A DNA stretch of 64,000 nucleotides from Leucobacter sp. cx-328 (lineage in GTDB: Bacteria; Actinomycetota; Actinomycetes; Actinomycetales; Microbacteriaceae): NCBI RefSeq assembly GCF_014530035.1, contig NZ_JACVMX010000003.1, forward strand, positions 124,001 through 188,000, written 5' to 3'. Every line of letters starts with the position of its first letter. Positions within the stretch are counted from its first letter, which is position 1. The notes beneath the pieces are model-generated. The model was not told where the DNA came from. It saw only the letters and a program-made list of their open reading frames with translations, and did no database searches. The translations under genes were made by a program, and so were the position numbers. This document shows, piece by piece, positions 45,498-55,644 of the stretch.

Positions 45498-46502
45498 TTA
45501 TGCGGCTGGCGGCACCATTCCCAAGTGTTCCCAGCCGAGGCGCGTGGCGATCCGCCCACGCGGCGAACGAGCGATGAGTCCGGCGCGCATGAGGAACGGT
45601 TCGACGACCGCCTCAATCGTCTCCGACTCTTCCCCGACCGATGCTGCGAGGGTCGAGAGACCGACTGGACCGCCGCCAAAGCGCTCAATAATCACGCTGA
45701 GAACCTCACGGTCGAGACGGTCAAGACCATTCTCGTCGACGTCGTACAGCGAGAGCGCCGCACGAACCGCGAGCACGTCGGCTTCCACCTCGTGCACGAG
45801 GCAGTAATCACGCACGCGACGCAGCAGACGGTTCGCGATACGGGGCGTTCCACGAGAACGGCCCGCGATCTCAACGACGCCAGCATCAGCAAGTGGGAAC
45901 CCGAGAAGGCGAGCCGCGCGCGCGACCACCCGCTCAAGTTCGGTATGCGCGTAGTACTCAAGGTGCGCAGTAAAGCCAAAGCGGTCTCGCAGCGGGTTGG
46001 GGAGCAATCCGGCTCGGGTGGTTGCACCAACGAGCGTGAACGGTGCCAGCTCAAGTGGCACGGAGGTCGCACCAGCGCCCTTGCCCACCATGATGTCAAC
46101 CTTGAAGTCCTCCATCGCGAGATACAGCATCTCTTCGGCGCTTCGCGCCATGCGATGGATCTCATCAATAAACAACACTTCGCCGGGCGACAGTGAAGAC
46201 AGTACTGCAGCAAGGTCACCAGCATGCTGAATCGCGGGCCCGGACGTCTGCTGCAACGGCACCTCAAGCTCTGCCGCGACGATCATTGAGAGCGTAGTCT
46301 TGCCGAGCCCGGGAGGGCCAGCAAGCAGAATGTGGTCGGGCGTACGTCCGTCAATGGCCGCCGCTCCGAGCAGGAGCCCGAGCTGATCTCGAACCTTCTC
46401 CTGACCAACGAATTCAGCGAGGGACCCAGGGCGCAGCGCACCCTCGTAGGTGAGTTCGGCGGATCGACCCTGCGGGGACAGTTCGCCATTGTCGACGCTC
46501 AT
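45498..46502 (-). CDS. ruvB: Holliday junction helicase motor RuvB
   Basis: 334 aa. AAA+ protein with [11 protein letters not shown] (Walker A), LFIDEIHRM (Walker B), the sensor region LVGATTRAG, and a C-terminal winged helix ([15 protein letters not shown]). It pumps DNA through RuvA-bound junctions in recombination repair. Its GTG/ATG start overlaps the ruvA stop by 4 bp. The usual yajC-secDF genes do not follow it. Confidence 0.96.
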   Translation of the reverse strand: MSVDNGELSPQGRSAELTYEGALRPGSLAEFVGQEKVRDQLGLLLGAAAIDGRTPDHILLAGPPGLGKTTLSMIVAAELEVPLQQTSGPAIQHAGDLAAVLSSLSPGEVLFIDEIHRMARSAEEMLYLAMEDFKVDIMVGKGAGATSVPLELAPFTLVGATTRAGLLPNPLRDRFGFTAHLEYYAHTELERVVARAARLLGFPLADAGVVEIAGRSRGTPRIANRLLRRVRDYCLVHEVEADVLAVRAALSLYDVDENGLDRLDREVLSVIIERFGGGPVGLSTLAASVGEESETIEAVVEPFLMRAGLIARSPRGRIATRLGWEHLGMVPPAA

Positions 46503-47116
46503 CGACCAACTCCACGGTTGTTCTGCAGAAGCGCGAGCGCTGCACGCAACAGACCCGCGTGACTCGCGGGAGCGCCAGCGTCGAGCGCATCCTGTGCAGC
46601 CTGTTGTGCGTCAGACTCGCGCCAGCCGAGACCAACAAGCCCCTCCGCCACCGCAGCAACAACGGCCTCGTTGGGATCCGCGCTCTCGGCAGCGTCGTGA
46701 CGCAACTCGATCTGCAAGCCGTCAAGCTTGCCCGCGAGCGACACAACGATGAGCTTCGCGGTCTTCGGACCGACACCAGAAACCTTCTTGAAAGGCTTCT
46801 CATCTTCGCGTTTGACCGCCTCAACAAGTTCGGTCGGGGCGAGCGCGGAAAGCACTCCAAGCGCCATGCGTGGACCGACACCCGAAACGCTCAGAAGACG
46901 CGTGAAGAGCTCAAGCTCGACATCATCTTGGAAGCCAAACAGCGTGAGTGAATCTTCGCGCACAATAAGCGAGGTAACGAGCGAGAGATGGTCGCCGACA
47001 GCCACGCTTGGACCACGGCCTACAGGTACCTCGACTCGGTAGCCCAAGCCACCAACACCAATAACGACCCAGCCGGCTCCCTGCGAGAGGACCGGTCCAT
47101 TAATCGAAGAAATCAC
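46499..47116 (-). CDS. ruvA: Holliday junction DNA-binding protein RuvA
   Basis: 205 aa. Domain I OB fold ([28 protein letters not shown]), helix-hairpin-helix domain II ([30 protein letters not shown]) and the flexible RuvB-binding domain III ([19 protein letters not shown]). It holds four-way junctions open for RuvB. ruvC, normally just upstream, is not here: leuA with its terminator lies there instead. Confidence 0.96.
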   Translation of the reverse strand: MISSINGPVLSQGAGWVVIGVGGLGYRVEVPVGRGPSVAVGDHLSLVTSLIVREDSLTLFGFQDDVELELFTRLLSVSGVGPRMALGVLSALAPTELVEAVKREDEKPFKKVSGVGPKTAKLIVVSLAGKLDGLQIELRHDAAESADPNEAVVAAVAEGLVGLGWRESDAQQAAQDALDAGAPASHAGLLRAALALLQNNRGVGR

Positions 47117-47135
47117 AGTGCCAACCCTAAACGCA

Positions 47136-47173
47136 CGAATGGTCGGAGTGACTCACGCCACTCCGACCATTCG
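47136..47173 (-). terminator. Terminator of leuA
   Basis: A 15-bp perfect stem (CGAATGGTCGGAGTG with its complement, 8-nt loop) between the leuA stop and ruvA. Confidence 0.7.
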
Positions 47174-47190
47174 AACAAATGTACGACTAC

Positions 47191-48951
<1,761 letters not shown>

Positions 48952-48986
48952 CTACGTTCGCTTGTTTGTTCCGCCAAACACAAACA

Positions 48987-49026
48987 CCGCGACGAGGAAG
49001 GCCAGAAGGATTAGGCCTCGTCGCGG
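48987..49026 (-). terminator. leuA attenuator hairpin
   Basis: An 11-bp perfect stem (CCGCGACGAGG with its complement) followed on the minus strand by TGTTTGTGTTTG. The 5' arm overlaps the last codons of the leader peptide, the classic layout for a ribosome-controlled attenuator. Confidence 0.8.
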
Positions 49027-49055
49027 CAACTAAGGAGAAGCGTGCCGAACAGCAT
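49011..49055 (-). CDS. leuL: leuA leader peptide
   Basis: 14 codons, MLFGTLLLSCRDEA, with four Leu codons, three in a row (CTT CTC CTT), placed just before the attenuator stem. When leucine is scarce the ribosome would stall on these codons and let transcription reach leuA. TATAGT lies only 7 nt upstream of the ATG, which suggests a leaderless transcript starting at the ATG. Assignment is from sequence layout. Confidence 0.8.
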   Translation of the reverse strand: MLFGTLLLSCRDEA

Positions 49056-49062
49056 GTTTTTC

Positions 49063-49068
49063 ACTATA
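49063..49068 (-). promoter_or_regulatory. -10 box (TATAGT) of the leuA leader
   Basis: TATAGT 7 nt upstream of the leader ATG, as expected for a transcript that starts at or next to the start codon. No clear -35 was picked. Confidence 0.5.
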
Positions 49069-49088
49069 GCACCAGATAACCTAGCCAC

Positions 49089-50888
49089 ATGCCATGGACA
49101 CGCTTTGTACTAACCCCTGTACTGCTGCTGGCAGCATCTTCTGCCGCAATATTTGGCGGATCAGCACCGGCTTCGGCCGATGTTGACGACTTCTCGTACA
49201 GCAGCTGGTCTGTGGACTACCGCATTACGCAAGATGACGACGGCCGTGCACTCACCCACGTAACCGAGACCCTCGTGGCCCAGTTTCCCGAGGTCGATCA
49301 AAACCGCGGAATTGTTCGCGGTCTGCCCATGAGGTACGAAAAGGCGGCAATCGATCCACGAGATTTCACTGTTACCGATGAGCATGGTGCAGCAGTCCCC
49401 TTCGACACCGAGGTGGACGAAGATGGAGATTTCATCGCGGTCCTCACCGGGAACAATGACTACGTCCACGGCAGCCAGACCTACATCATCGATTACACGC
49501 TGAGCGACACCATCCTCGCGCGCGACGACGGCACTGCAGATGAGTTCTATTGGGACCTCGTCGACTTCGAACACCGCCAGCAGATTGACGCATTCCAGGC
49601 GTCAATCACCGTAGATCCCACAATTGCATCTGCACTCAATGGCAACACTGCCTGCTACGTCGGGGTCGGCGAGTCAACACAACGATGTGACATCTCGCAC
49701 TCAGGCGCTACGTTCAGCGTCACACCTGTCCCACTTGCCGCGCACGAGGGCGTCACGGTAGCAATCGGGTTCGCGCCGGGTACCTTCACCCAGCCACCCG
49801 TGCGCCTCCCCAACGCACTCCTCGACACGGTGCCGTTCGTGACCGGCGGCCTGGCCGCGCTCTTGAGCCTTGGCTCGATGTTCGTGGGGATGCGATATGT
49901 TCGCAAACGGCGGGTCGATCGCGGCACCATCATTGCGCAATACGATGTTCCCCGGAACCTCCCGCCACTGCTCGCGGCCAAGATCGCAGGGCGCACCAGC
50001 TCCACCGTGCCCGCCGAGTTTGTACACCTCGCGGTGAACGGCGCGATCCGCATCGAAGATGACCCAAAGAAACCGGGCTCTCGCTCGGCCCGGCCGACCC
50101 TGCGCCTGGTGAGTCACGAGGCAGCGGTAGATGCGCTCGACGGCGCGACACTGAACAAGCTCTTCGGGAGCGCGGCTCCCGGCGCCAGCAAGGCGCTCCC
50201 GAAGAAGGACGAGAAGTTCGGCGCGAGCATGCAGAAGCTCACCGAGGCAGGGAGTAAGCAGGCTCACTCGCGCGGCTACTTCGAGAAACGTCAAGTGCCG
50301 CTCGCCCGAATGCTTGCCTTCATCAGCATGCCAATTGCCGCGGTCCACATTGTGCTCACGATTATGGCGATGGTGCAGCGCGACTCCGGCGCGTCGGTAC
50401 TGTTCTTCATCCTCGCAATCGCAGCCATTGTCGGCATTATTTATGGCTTGGTGCCACACGAGATGCACACACGGCACGGGGCCGAAGCGCGCGAATACCT
50501 GCTTGGCGTGAAGGAGTTCATTTCTGTCGCAGAGGCGGATCGCATTCGGGTATTGCAGTCACCTACCGGCGCCGAACGCCGTGAGATCGACCAGGCGATG
50601 GTGGTTGACCTCTACGAGAAACTCCTCCCCTACGCCATGTTGTTCGGTCTTGAGAAGCAGTGGACGAAGACCTTGCAGACGAAGTATGCCGAGACGCCGG
50701 GGTACTCGCCGCTCTGGTATCCCGCGCTGATGATGCACGGCGGGATCGATCGCTTCGCGAGCGAGATCTCACGCTTCACCGACAACATGAGTTCCTCGGT
50801 GAGCTACACCTCAAGCAGCTCGGGCGGATCGAGCGGCGGTGGCTTCGCCGGCGGCGGTGGCGGAGGCGGGTTCAGCGGCGGTCGCTAG
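49089..50888 (+). CDS. DUF2207 membrane protein
   Basis: 599 aa. Signal peptide (LLLAASSAAIFGGSAPASA), then the extracellular DUF2207 domain at about 35-235 (SVDYRITQDDDGRALTHVTETL, NRGIVRGLPMRYE), a membrane helix near 260, a cytoplasmic part, two more helices near 410-455 and a Ser/Gly-rich tail ending GGGGGGGFSGGR. The family is common in actinobacteria and its function is unknown. It is divergent from leuA with only 33 nt between the leader ATG and this ATG. Confidence 0.88.
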   Translation: MPWTRFVLTPVLLLAASSAAIFGGSAPASADVDDFSYSSWSVDYRITQDDDGRALTHVTETLVAQFPEVDQNRGIVRGLPMRYEKAAIDPRDFTVTDEHGAAVPFDTEVDEDGDFIAVLTGNNDYVHGSQTYIIDYTLSDTILARDDGTADEFYWDLVDFEHRQQIDAFQASITVDPTIASALNGNTACYVGVGESTQRCDISHSGATFSVTPVPLAAHEGVTVAIGFAPGTFTQPPVRLPNALLDTVPFVTGGLAALLSLGSMFVGMRYVRKRRVDRGTIIAQYDVPRNLPPLLAAKIAGRTSSTVPAEFVHLAVNGAIRIEDDPKKPGSRSARPTLRLVSHEAAVDALDGATLNKLFGSAAPGASKALPKKDEKFGASMQKLTEAGSKQAHSRGYFEKRQVPLARMLAFISMPIAAVHIVLTIMAMVQRDSGASVLFFILAIAAIVGIIYGLVPHEMHTRHGAEAREYLLGVKEFISVAEADRIRVLQSPTGAERREIDQAMVVDLYEKLLPYAMLFGLEKQWTKTLQTKYAETPGYSPLWYPALMMHGGIDRFASEISRFTDNMSSSVSYTSSSSGGSSGGGFAGGGGGGGFSGGR

Positions 50889-50924
50889 CTGTCGGCAGCC
50901 CGAGGCACGCTCCCTCGCCATGCA

Positions 50925-51010
50925 CACGCGAAAAAGGCCCGTTCTCTCGAAACAGACAGTTGCAGCTGTGAATAGCTGCACATCTCGAGAGAACGGGCCT
51001 TTTTCGCGTG
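50925..51010. terminator. Very long bidirectional terminator
   Basis: A 26-bp perfect stem from CACGCGAAAAAGG inward, with A-runs and T-runs on each side, and a second small hairpin (TGCAGCTGTGAATAGCTGCA) in the loop. It lies between the convergent DUF2207 and DUF5684 genes. Confidence 0.8.
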
Positions 51011-51050
51011 GTTGATCGCCGCCACTGGGCCGCGCAACCGCGTTACTGCG

Positions 51051-51422
51051 CTACTGCGCGTTGCGGTCGTACTTCGCCTGGCCGAAACCGATGATGAAGA
51101 AACCGATGGTGGAGAAGATCCAAATCAGGAACACCGAGAACGCCGTGCTCTTGCCGAACTTAGTTCCCACGCGGAGGCACACCATGATGTTGAAGATGAA
51201 ACCGATGATCGGAACGATGTAGAGCAGCGAAAGCCAACCTGAGTAGCCGGCAATCTTCACGAGGAAGACGATGTTCACAATCGGGATAATCGCGAGGATA
51301 CCCGCGTACCCGGCCTTGGTGAAGACCTTCCACATCGCAACGACGACGAGGATGTACCAGGCCACAGAAATTACTCCGAGACCACCCTGCATCAATGCGG
51401 CAAACTGCTCACTTACGTCCAC
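51051..51422 (-). CDS. DUF5684-family small membrane protein
   Basis: 123 aa with four hydrophobic segments and the family pattern VAMWKVFTKAGYAGILAIIPIVNIVFLVKIAG. Function unknown; related proteins include signal peptidase neighbours. It lies 46 nt upstream-side of era's stop on the same strand, in a region without other genes. Start ATG at 51422 with GAGGAG nearby on the minus strand. Confidence 0.85.
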   Translation of the reverse strand: MDVSEQFAALMQGGLGVISVAWYILVVVAMWKVFTKAGYAGILAIIPIVNIVFLVKIAGYSGWLSLLYIVPIIGFIFNIMVCLRVGTKFGKSTAFSVFLIWIFSTIGFFIIGFGQAKYDRNAQ

Positions 51423-51468
51423 TTCGGTCTCCTCTTAGAGGTCGGTTTGTGCCAGCGATGTACCGGCT

Positions 51469-52413
51469 TTAGAAACCGAGCTTACCGAGTGCCTTCGGGT
51501 CGCGCTGCCATTCCTTCAATACCTTTACGCGGATCGAGAGGTACACGCGACGACCGAGCAGCTCCTCGATGCCCTTGCGCGCGGTCTCGCCAATTGATTT
51601 CAGGCGCTGGCCACCCTTGCCAATAACGATGCCCTTCTGGCTGTCGCGCTCGACGTAGACGGAAGCGTAGATCTCGATAAGTCCGTCTTCGCGCTCTTCA
51701 CGGTCATCGACCGATGCTGCGAGCGAGTGCGGCAATTCCTCACGGGCGCCCGCGAGGGCAGCCTCACGAATGAGCTCCGCGATCCGCTCGTCTTCACTCT
51801 CATCGGTGATCGTCTCGTTCTCGTACAGCGCGGGCGATTCTGGCATGAGCTCGAGGAGCACCTCAGAGAGGATATCGAGCTGCTGGTCTTCCGTCGACGA
51901 GATCGGCACGACCGCGTCCCACTCGCGCATTGCGCCGAGCTTGGTGAGCTGGTCGATGATTTCGGTCTGCGATGCGCTATCGATCTTGGTCAGGATCGCC
52001 ACCTTCTTCGCGCGCGGGAAATCGTTGAGGCGCTCGTCAATAAAGCGATCGCCTGGGCCGATCTTCTCGTTCGCGGGAACGCAGAATCCGATCACGTCGA
52101 CGTCACCGAGCGTGGTCTCTACGAGCGCGTTCAGGCGCTCACCGAGGAGCGTACGCGGGCGGTGAATACCCGGGGTATCGACGATGATGAGCTGGCCATC
52201 GGGACGGTGCACAATACCGCGGATGACTCGACGCGTCGTCTGCGGCTTCTCGCTCGTGATCACGATCTTCTCACCAACGAGTGCGTTAGTCAGGGTTGAC
52301 TTGCCGACGTTGGGGCGACCGACGAACGAGACAAACCCTGCACGGAATGGCTTCTCAGCGCCCTCCGTGGGCTCGGTCACGTCACCAGCAGGCTGCGAAA
52401 CTTCTTCGCTCAT
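51469..52413 (-). CDS. era: GTPase Era
   Basis: 314 aa. G domain with GRPNVGKSTLTN, DTPGIH and TKID, then a KH domain at the C-terminus with VYVERDSQKGIVIGKGGQRLK. The first ~20 residues are an acidic extension. Era binds the 3' end of 16S rRNA in 30S assembly. It lies 5 nt after the CNNM stop. Confidence 0.96.
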   Translation of the reverse strand: MSEEVSQPAGDVTEPTEGAEKPFRAGFVSFVGRPNVGKSTLTNALVGEKIVITSEKPQTTRRVIRGIVHRPDGQLIIVDTPGIHRPRTLLGERLNALVETTLGDVDVIGFCVPANEKIGPGDRFIDERLNDFPRAKKVAILTKIDSASQTEIIDQLTKLGAMREWDAVVPISSTEDQQLDILSEVLLELMPESPALYENETITDESEDERIAELIREAALAGAREELPHSLAASVDDREEREDGLIEIYASVYVERDSQKGIVIGKGGQRLKSIGETARKGIEELLGRRVYLSIRVKVLKEWQRDPKALGKLGF

Positions 52414-52418
52414 GATGA

Positions 52419-53720
52419 TTACTCTTCCTCTTGCTGTGCTGACGACGCTTCGTCGTCATTGAATTTTTGGGCGCGGATCGTCACGAGCCGCTGTCTGCGA
52501 CGTTCGACCTCGACGGCCTCAAGTCTGATGTCTTCGACGATCGCAAAGTCGCCTGGTTCTGGAAGCTTGCCCACGAGCATGGTGAGCAAACCGCCGACCG
52601 TATCAACGTCTTCGACGTCGAGTTCTGCCTCGAACAGGTCTGCGAGGCGGTCGATCGGCAAGCGTGCACTCACGAGGTAGGTCTCGTCACCTTCTTCGAC
52701 GATGTCGACAGTCTCACGGTCATGCTCATCACTAATCTCACCAAAGAGTTCCTCAATGAGGTCTTCCAAGGTCACGAGCCCAGAAATGCCGCCGTACTCA
52801 TCCACAACGAACGCGAGATGGTTGGACTCGGCCTGCATCTGCCGTAGGAGACGATCCGCGCGTTGCAGCTCAGGGACGAACACCGGCGCCTTCGTGATAC
52901 GAGTTACGGGCGATGCTTCTGCTTCATCTGGTCGACGCAACACGAACTTGCTTGCGTCGCGCAAATGCACCACGCCCACAATGTCATCGGTGTCCCCACC
53001 GACGACCGGGAGCCGCGAATGACGTGAACTCAACTGCGCCTCAAGCGCCTCGCGCACGCTCTGATCGGCGCTCACCGTCACCATGTCGATGCGCGGCACC
53101 ATGACCTCGCGAACGTAGGTGTCGTTCAATTCAACGATCGAGTGGATGAGATCGCGGTCGTCATCTTCGAGCACGGCCTGTTCCGCAGCCTGATCGACGA
53201 CCGAGAGGAGCTGCTGCTCATCTCGAATGCGAGCGGCCCCGTCGCGTCCGGGGGCTACACGGTGACCAAACCTCATCAGGCCGTTCGACAAGGGACCCAA
53301 CAGGACGCGGATCGCGTGCACGGTCGGTGCGGTGAAACGAATTACGCCGTCAGGGTGGTGGGTGCCGACAGTGCGGGGACTTGAGCCGACGAGCACGAAC
53401 GTGACCGCAGTCATGACGATCGTCGCGAGGACGAGCTCGAGCCACAGTTCGTCAAGCATGTACGCGAGCACGAGTGTAATGAGCACGGCCGAGAGTACCT
53501 CAGCGAATACACGCGCAAAGGAGAGCGCGTTGACGTGACTCTCTTCGTTCTCAGCAATCGCGCGGATCGACTTACTTGAACGACCCCCCTCGTCTGCGAG
53601 CGCAAGTAGTTCAGCCCGCGAGCGCACCGAGAGTGCCGCATCGGTTGCGGCGAGCAGCCCACCGATCGCGGCAAGCAGCAGCGCCGCGATGATGAGTAGG
53701 GCAGCTAAGCCAGCGCTCAA
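52419..53720 (-). CDS. CNNM / CorC-HlyC-type transporter protein
   Basis: 433 aa from TTG at 53720, overlapping the ybeY stop by 4 bp (TTGA). N-terminal DUF21 membrane domain with about four helices (residues 1-130), a CBS pair at about 200-315 (YVREVMVPRIDMVTVSADQSV, LVTLEDLIEELFGEI) and a CorC_HlyC domain at the end. Members export or sense divalent cations such as Mg2+. Placement between ybeY and era is usual in actinobacteria. Confidence 0.92.
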   Translation of the reverse strand: MSAGLAALLIIAALLLAAIGGLLAATDAALSVRSRAELLALADEGGRSSKSIRAIAENEESHVNALSFARVFAEVLSAVLITLVLAYMLDELWLELVLATIVMTAVTFVLVGSSPRTVGTHHPDGVIRFTAPTVHAIRVLLGPLSNGLMRFGHRVAPGRDGAARIRDEQQLLSVVDQAAEQAVLEDDDRDLIHSIVELNDTYVREVMVPRIDMVTVSADQSVREALEAQLSSRHSRLPVVGGDTDDIVGVVHLRDASKFVLRRPDEAEASPVTRITKAPVFVPELQRADRLLRQMQAESNHLAFVVDEYGGISGLVTLEDLIEELFGEISDEHDRETVDIVEEGDETYLVSARLPIDRLADLFEAELDVEDVDTVGGLLTMLVGKLPEPGDFAIVEDIRLEAVEVERRRQRLVTIRAQKFNDDEASSAQQEEE

Positions 53721-54178
53721 AGTGAACGCTCTCGCGCGTGAAACGCGGTCACAATGTCGCGCTGGATGCCGAACATCTCGGCTTCCTCGGGCGGGGTTGC
53801 GTGATCAAATCCGAGCAGGTGCAGCATGCCGTGCGTGGTAAGAATGATGATTTCCTGCGCGAGGTCGTGACCCGCTGCGTCGGCCTGACGATCCGCCACC
53901 TGGGGGCAGATAACGATGTCGCCGAGAATACCCGCGGGGGTCTTCGCATCGAGACGTCCGGGGCGCAGCTCGTCCATCGGGAAGCTCAGCACGTCAGTCG
54001 CACCGGGTTCGCCCATCCACTGCTCGTGGAGGTCAGACATCGCGGGCTCGTCGACGAGCATGATTGCGACGTCGGTGTCGGCGTGCACATGCATCGCGTC
54101 GAGCGCAAAAAGCGCGAGGCGCTGCAGCTGCTCTTCAGAAATTTCGAATGCTGATTCGTTATTGATCTCTACGCTCAT
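53717..54178 (-). CDS. ybeY: Endoribonuclease YbeY
   Basis: 153 aa with the metal site HGMLHLLGFDH (three His) near the C-terminus, and TDVLSFPMDE. It processes the 16S rRNA 3' end and takes part in ribosome quality control. Overlaps phoH by 4 bp (ATGA) and CNNM by 4 bp (TTGA). Confidence 0.95.
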   Translation of the reverse strand: MSVEINNESAFEISEEQLQRLALFALDAMHVHADTDVAIMLVDEPAMSDLHEQWMGEPGATDVLSFPMDELRPGRLDAKTPAGILGDIVICPQVADRQADAAGHDLAQEIIILTTHGMLHLLGFDHATPPEEAEMFGIQRDIVTAFHARERSL

Positions 54179-55191
54179 GAGGCGTCTCCTTGGTTCTTCT
54201 GCTCATCGTAATCCTGGTATGCGTCGACGATGCGACCGACCAGGCTATGACGAACGATGTCGTCTGCGGTGAGCTCCGCAAAATGAATGTCCTCTACGTC
54301 GCCGAGGATGCGTTGCACAACACCGAGCCCGCTCCGACCCTTTGGTCGATCAACCTGAGTGAGGTCGCCTGTGATGACCATCTTCGAGCCATAGCCGAGA
54401 CGGGTCAGGAACATCTTCATCTGCTCGGGCGTCGTGTTCTGCGCTTCGTCAAGAATGACGAATGCTTCGTTGAGGGTGCGACCGCGCATGTAGGCAAGCG
54501 GCGCGACCTCGATGGTGCCGTTTGCAAGCATACGACCGACGAGATCTTGATCCATCATCGCGCTCACCGCATCGAACAACGGGCGCAGGTACGGGTCGAT
54601 CTTTTCCTCAAGACCACCGGGCAGGAAGCCAAGGCTCTCCCCCGCTTCGACCGCGGGACGGGTGAGCATGATCTTCGAGACCTCGCGGCGTTGCAGGGCC
54701 TGCACAGCCTTCGCCATCGCCAAGTAGGTCTTGCCTGTGCCAGCGGGTCCGATGCCGAACACAATCGTGTTGTCATCAATCGCGTCGACGTAACTGCGCT
54801 GACCGTCGGTCTGGGCACGCACGGCATTGCCTCGCACCTGCACGATCGGCTCACTGAGACGCGGGGCGGCGGATCCAGCCTGCCCTTTGTTCACCAAATG
54901 GGTGATCGCGCGTACATCGTGCGCTGACACCTGGCCGCTCTTGCGAGCAAGATCGAGCACCTCAAGCACGACTGCTTCTGCGGCACGCACGTGTGCGACG
55001 CCTCCGCGCAAGGTCATCACCTCATCGCGAACGTGGAAACGTACGCCTGGGTGAAGTTCTTCGAGATCACGAACAAGCTGGTCTCGGTGCCCGAGAAACG
55101 AACTCAGTTCGACACCCGAGAGCGTGATGGTGCGTGTCAGCTCGCGAGAATTGACGGACGCGGAAGTGGGACTGGTTGTTTCAGGCTCCAA
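54175..55191 (-). CDS. PhoH-family ATPase
   Basis: 338 aa from TTG at 55191, which lies inside the end of hinT with AAGGAG 10 nt upstream; the in-frame ATG at 55293 would run far into hinT. PhoH domain with GPAGTGKTYLAMA (Walker A) and FVILDEAQNTTPEQMK (Walker B). The N-terminal part is KH-like. It is an ATPase thought to act on RNA together with YbeY, which follows it with a 4-bp overlap. Confidence 0.9.
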   Translation of the reverse strand: MEPETTSPTSASVNSRELTRTITLSGVELSSFLGHRDQLVRDLEELHPGVRFHVRDEVMTLRGGVAHVRAAEAVVLEVLDLARKSGQVSAHDVRAITHLVNKGQAGSAAPRLSEPIVQVRGNAVRAQTDGQRSYVDAIDDNTIVFGIGPAGTGKTYLAMAKAVQALQRREVSKIMLTRPAVEAGESLGFLPGGLEEKIDPYLRPLFDAVSAMMDQDLVGRMLANGTIEVAPLAYMRGRTLNEAFVILDEAQNTTPEQMKMFLTRLGYGSKMVITGDLTQVDRPKGRSGLGVVQRILGDVEDIHFAELTADDIVRHSLVGRIVDAYQDYDEQKNQGDAS

Positions 55192-55531
55192 CGAGCGAGT
55201 TCTCCTTGAGGTCTCCTGCGAGCACGTGAGCGTGCACATGGAATACGGTCTGGCCGACAGTTTCACCCGAGTTGAAGAGCAGACGGAAGTCACCGTTGCC
55301 GTGCTTCTCTGCGAGCTGCTTCGCTACCGCAACCATCTCGGCGAGGGTTTCGGGGTCACCAGCGGCAAGTTCGACGACGTTCTCATACTCGGTTGATTTG
55401 GGGATCACGAGAATGTGAACGGGCGCCTGAGGCGCAATATCTGGGAACGCGATCACGCGCTCGGTCTCGGCGAGAATCTCGACCGGGATTTCTCCAGAAA
55501 CGATCTTGGCGAAAATGGTGTCCTGAGCCAT
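55181..55531 (-). CDS. hinT: HIT-family purine nucleoside phosphoramidase HinT
   Basis: 116 aa with the histidine triad HVHAHVLAG near the C-terminus and FAKIVSGEIPVEIL at the N-terminus. It hydrolyses AMP-amine bonds. Overlaps phoH. It is the first gene of the hinT-phoH-ybeY-CNNM-era run. Confidence 0.94.
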   Translation of the reverse strand: MAQDTIFAKIVSGEIPVEILAETERVIAFPDIAPQAPVHILVIPKSTEYENVVELAAGDPETLAEMVAVAKQLAEKHGNGDFRLLFNSGETVGQTVFHVHAHVLAGDLKENSLVGA

Positions 55532-55579
55532 ATCACCAGTCTACCCGGCCAGAGCCGATGCGAAAGAGCCGTAAACGCA

Positions 55580-55622
55580 GTTCGCCCCTGGCAGACAGCA
55601 AATGCTCGAGCCAGGGGCGAAC
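55580..55622 (-). terminator. Terminator after the amino-acid permease
   Basis: A 13-bp perfect stem (GTTCGCCCCTGGC with its complement), 22 nt past the permease stop. No strong T-run, so strength is uncertain. Confidence 0.6.
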
Positions 55623-55644
55623 GACGCGGTGACGAAACGCCGCG

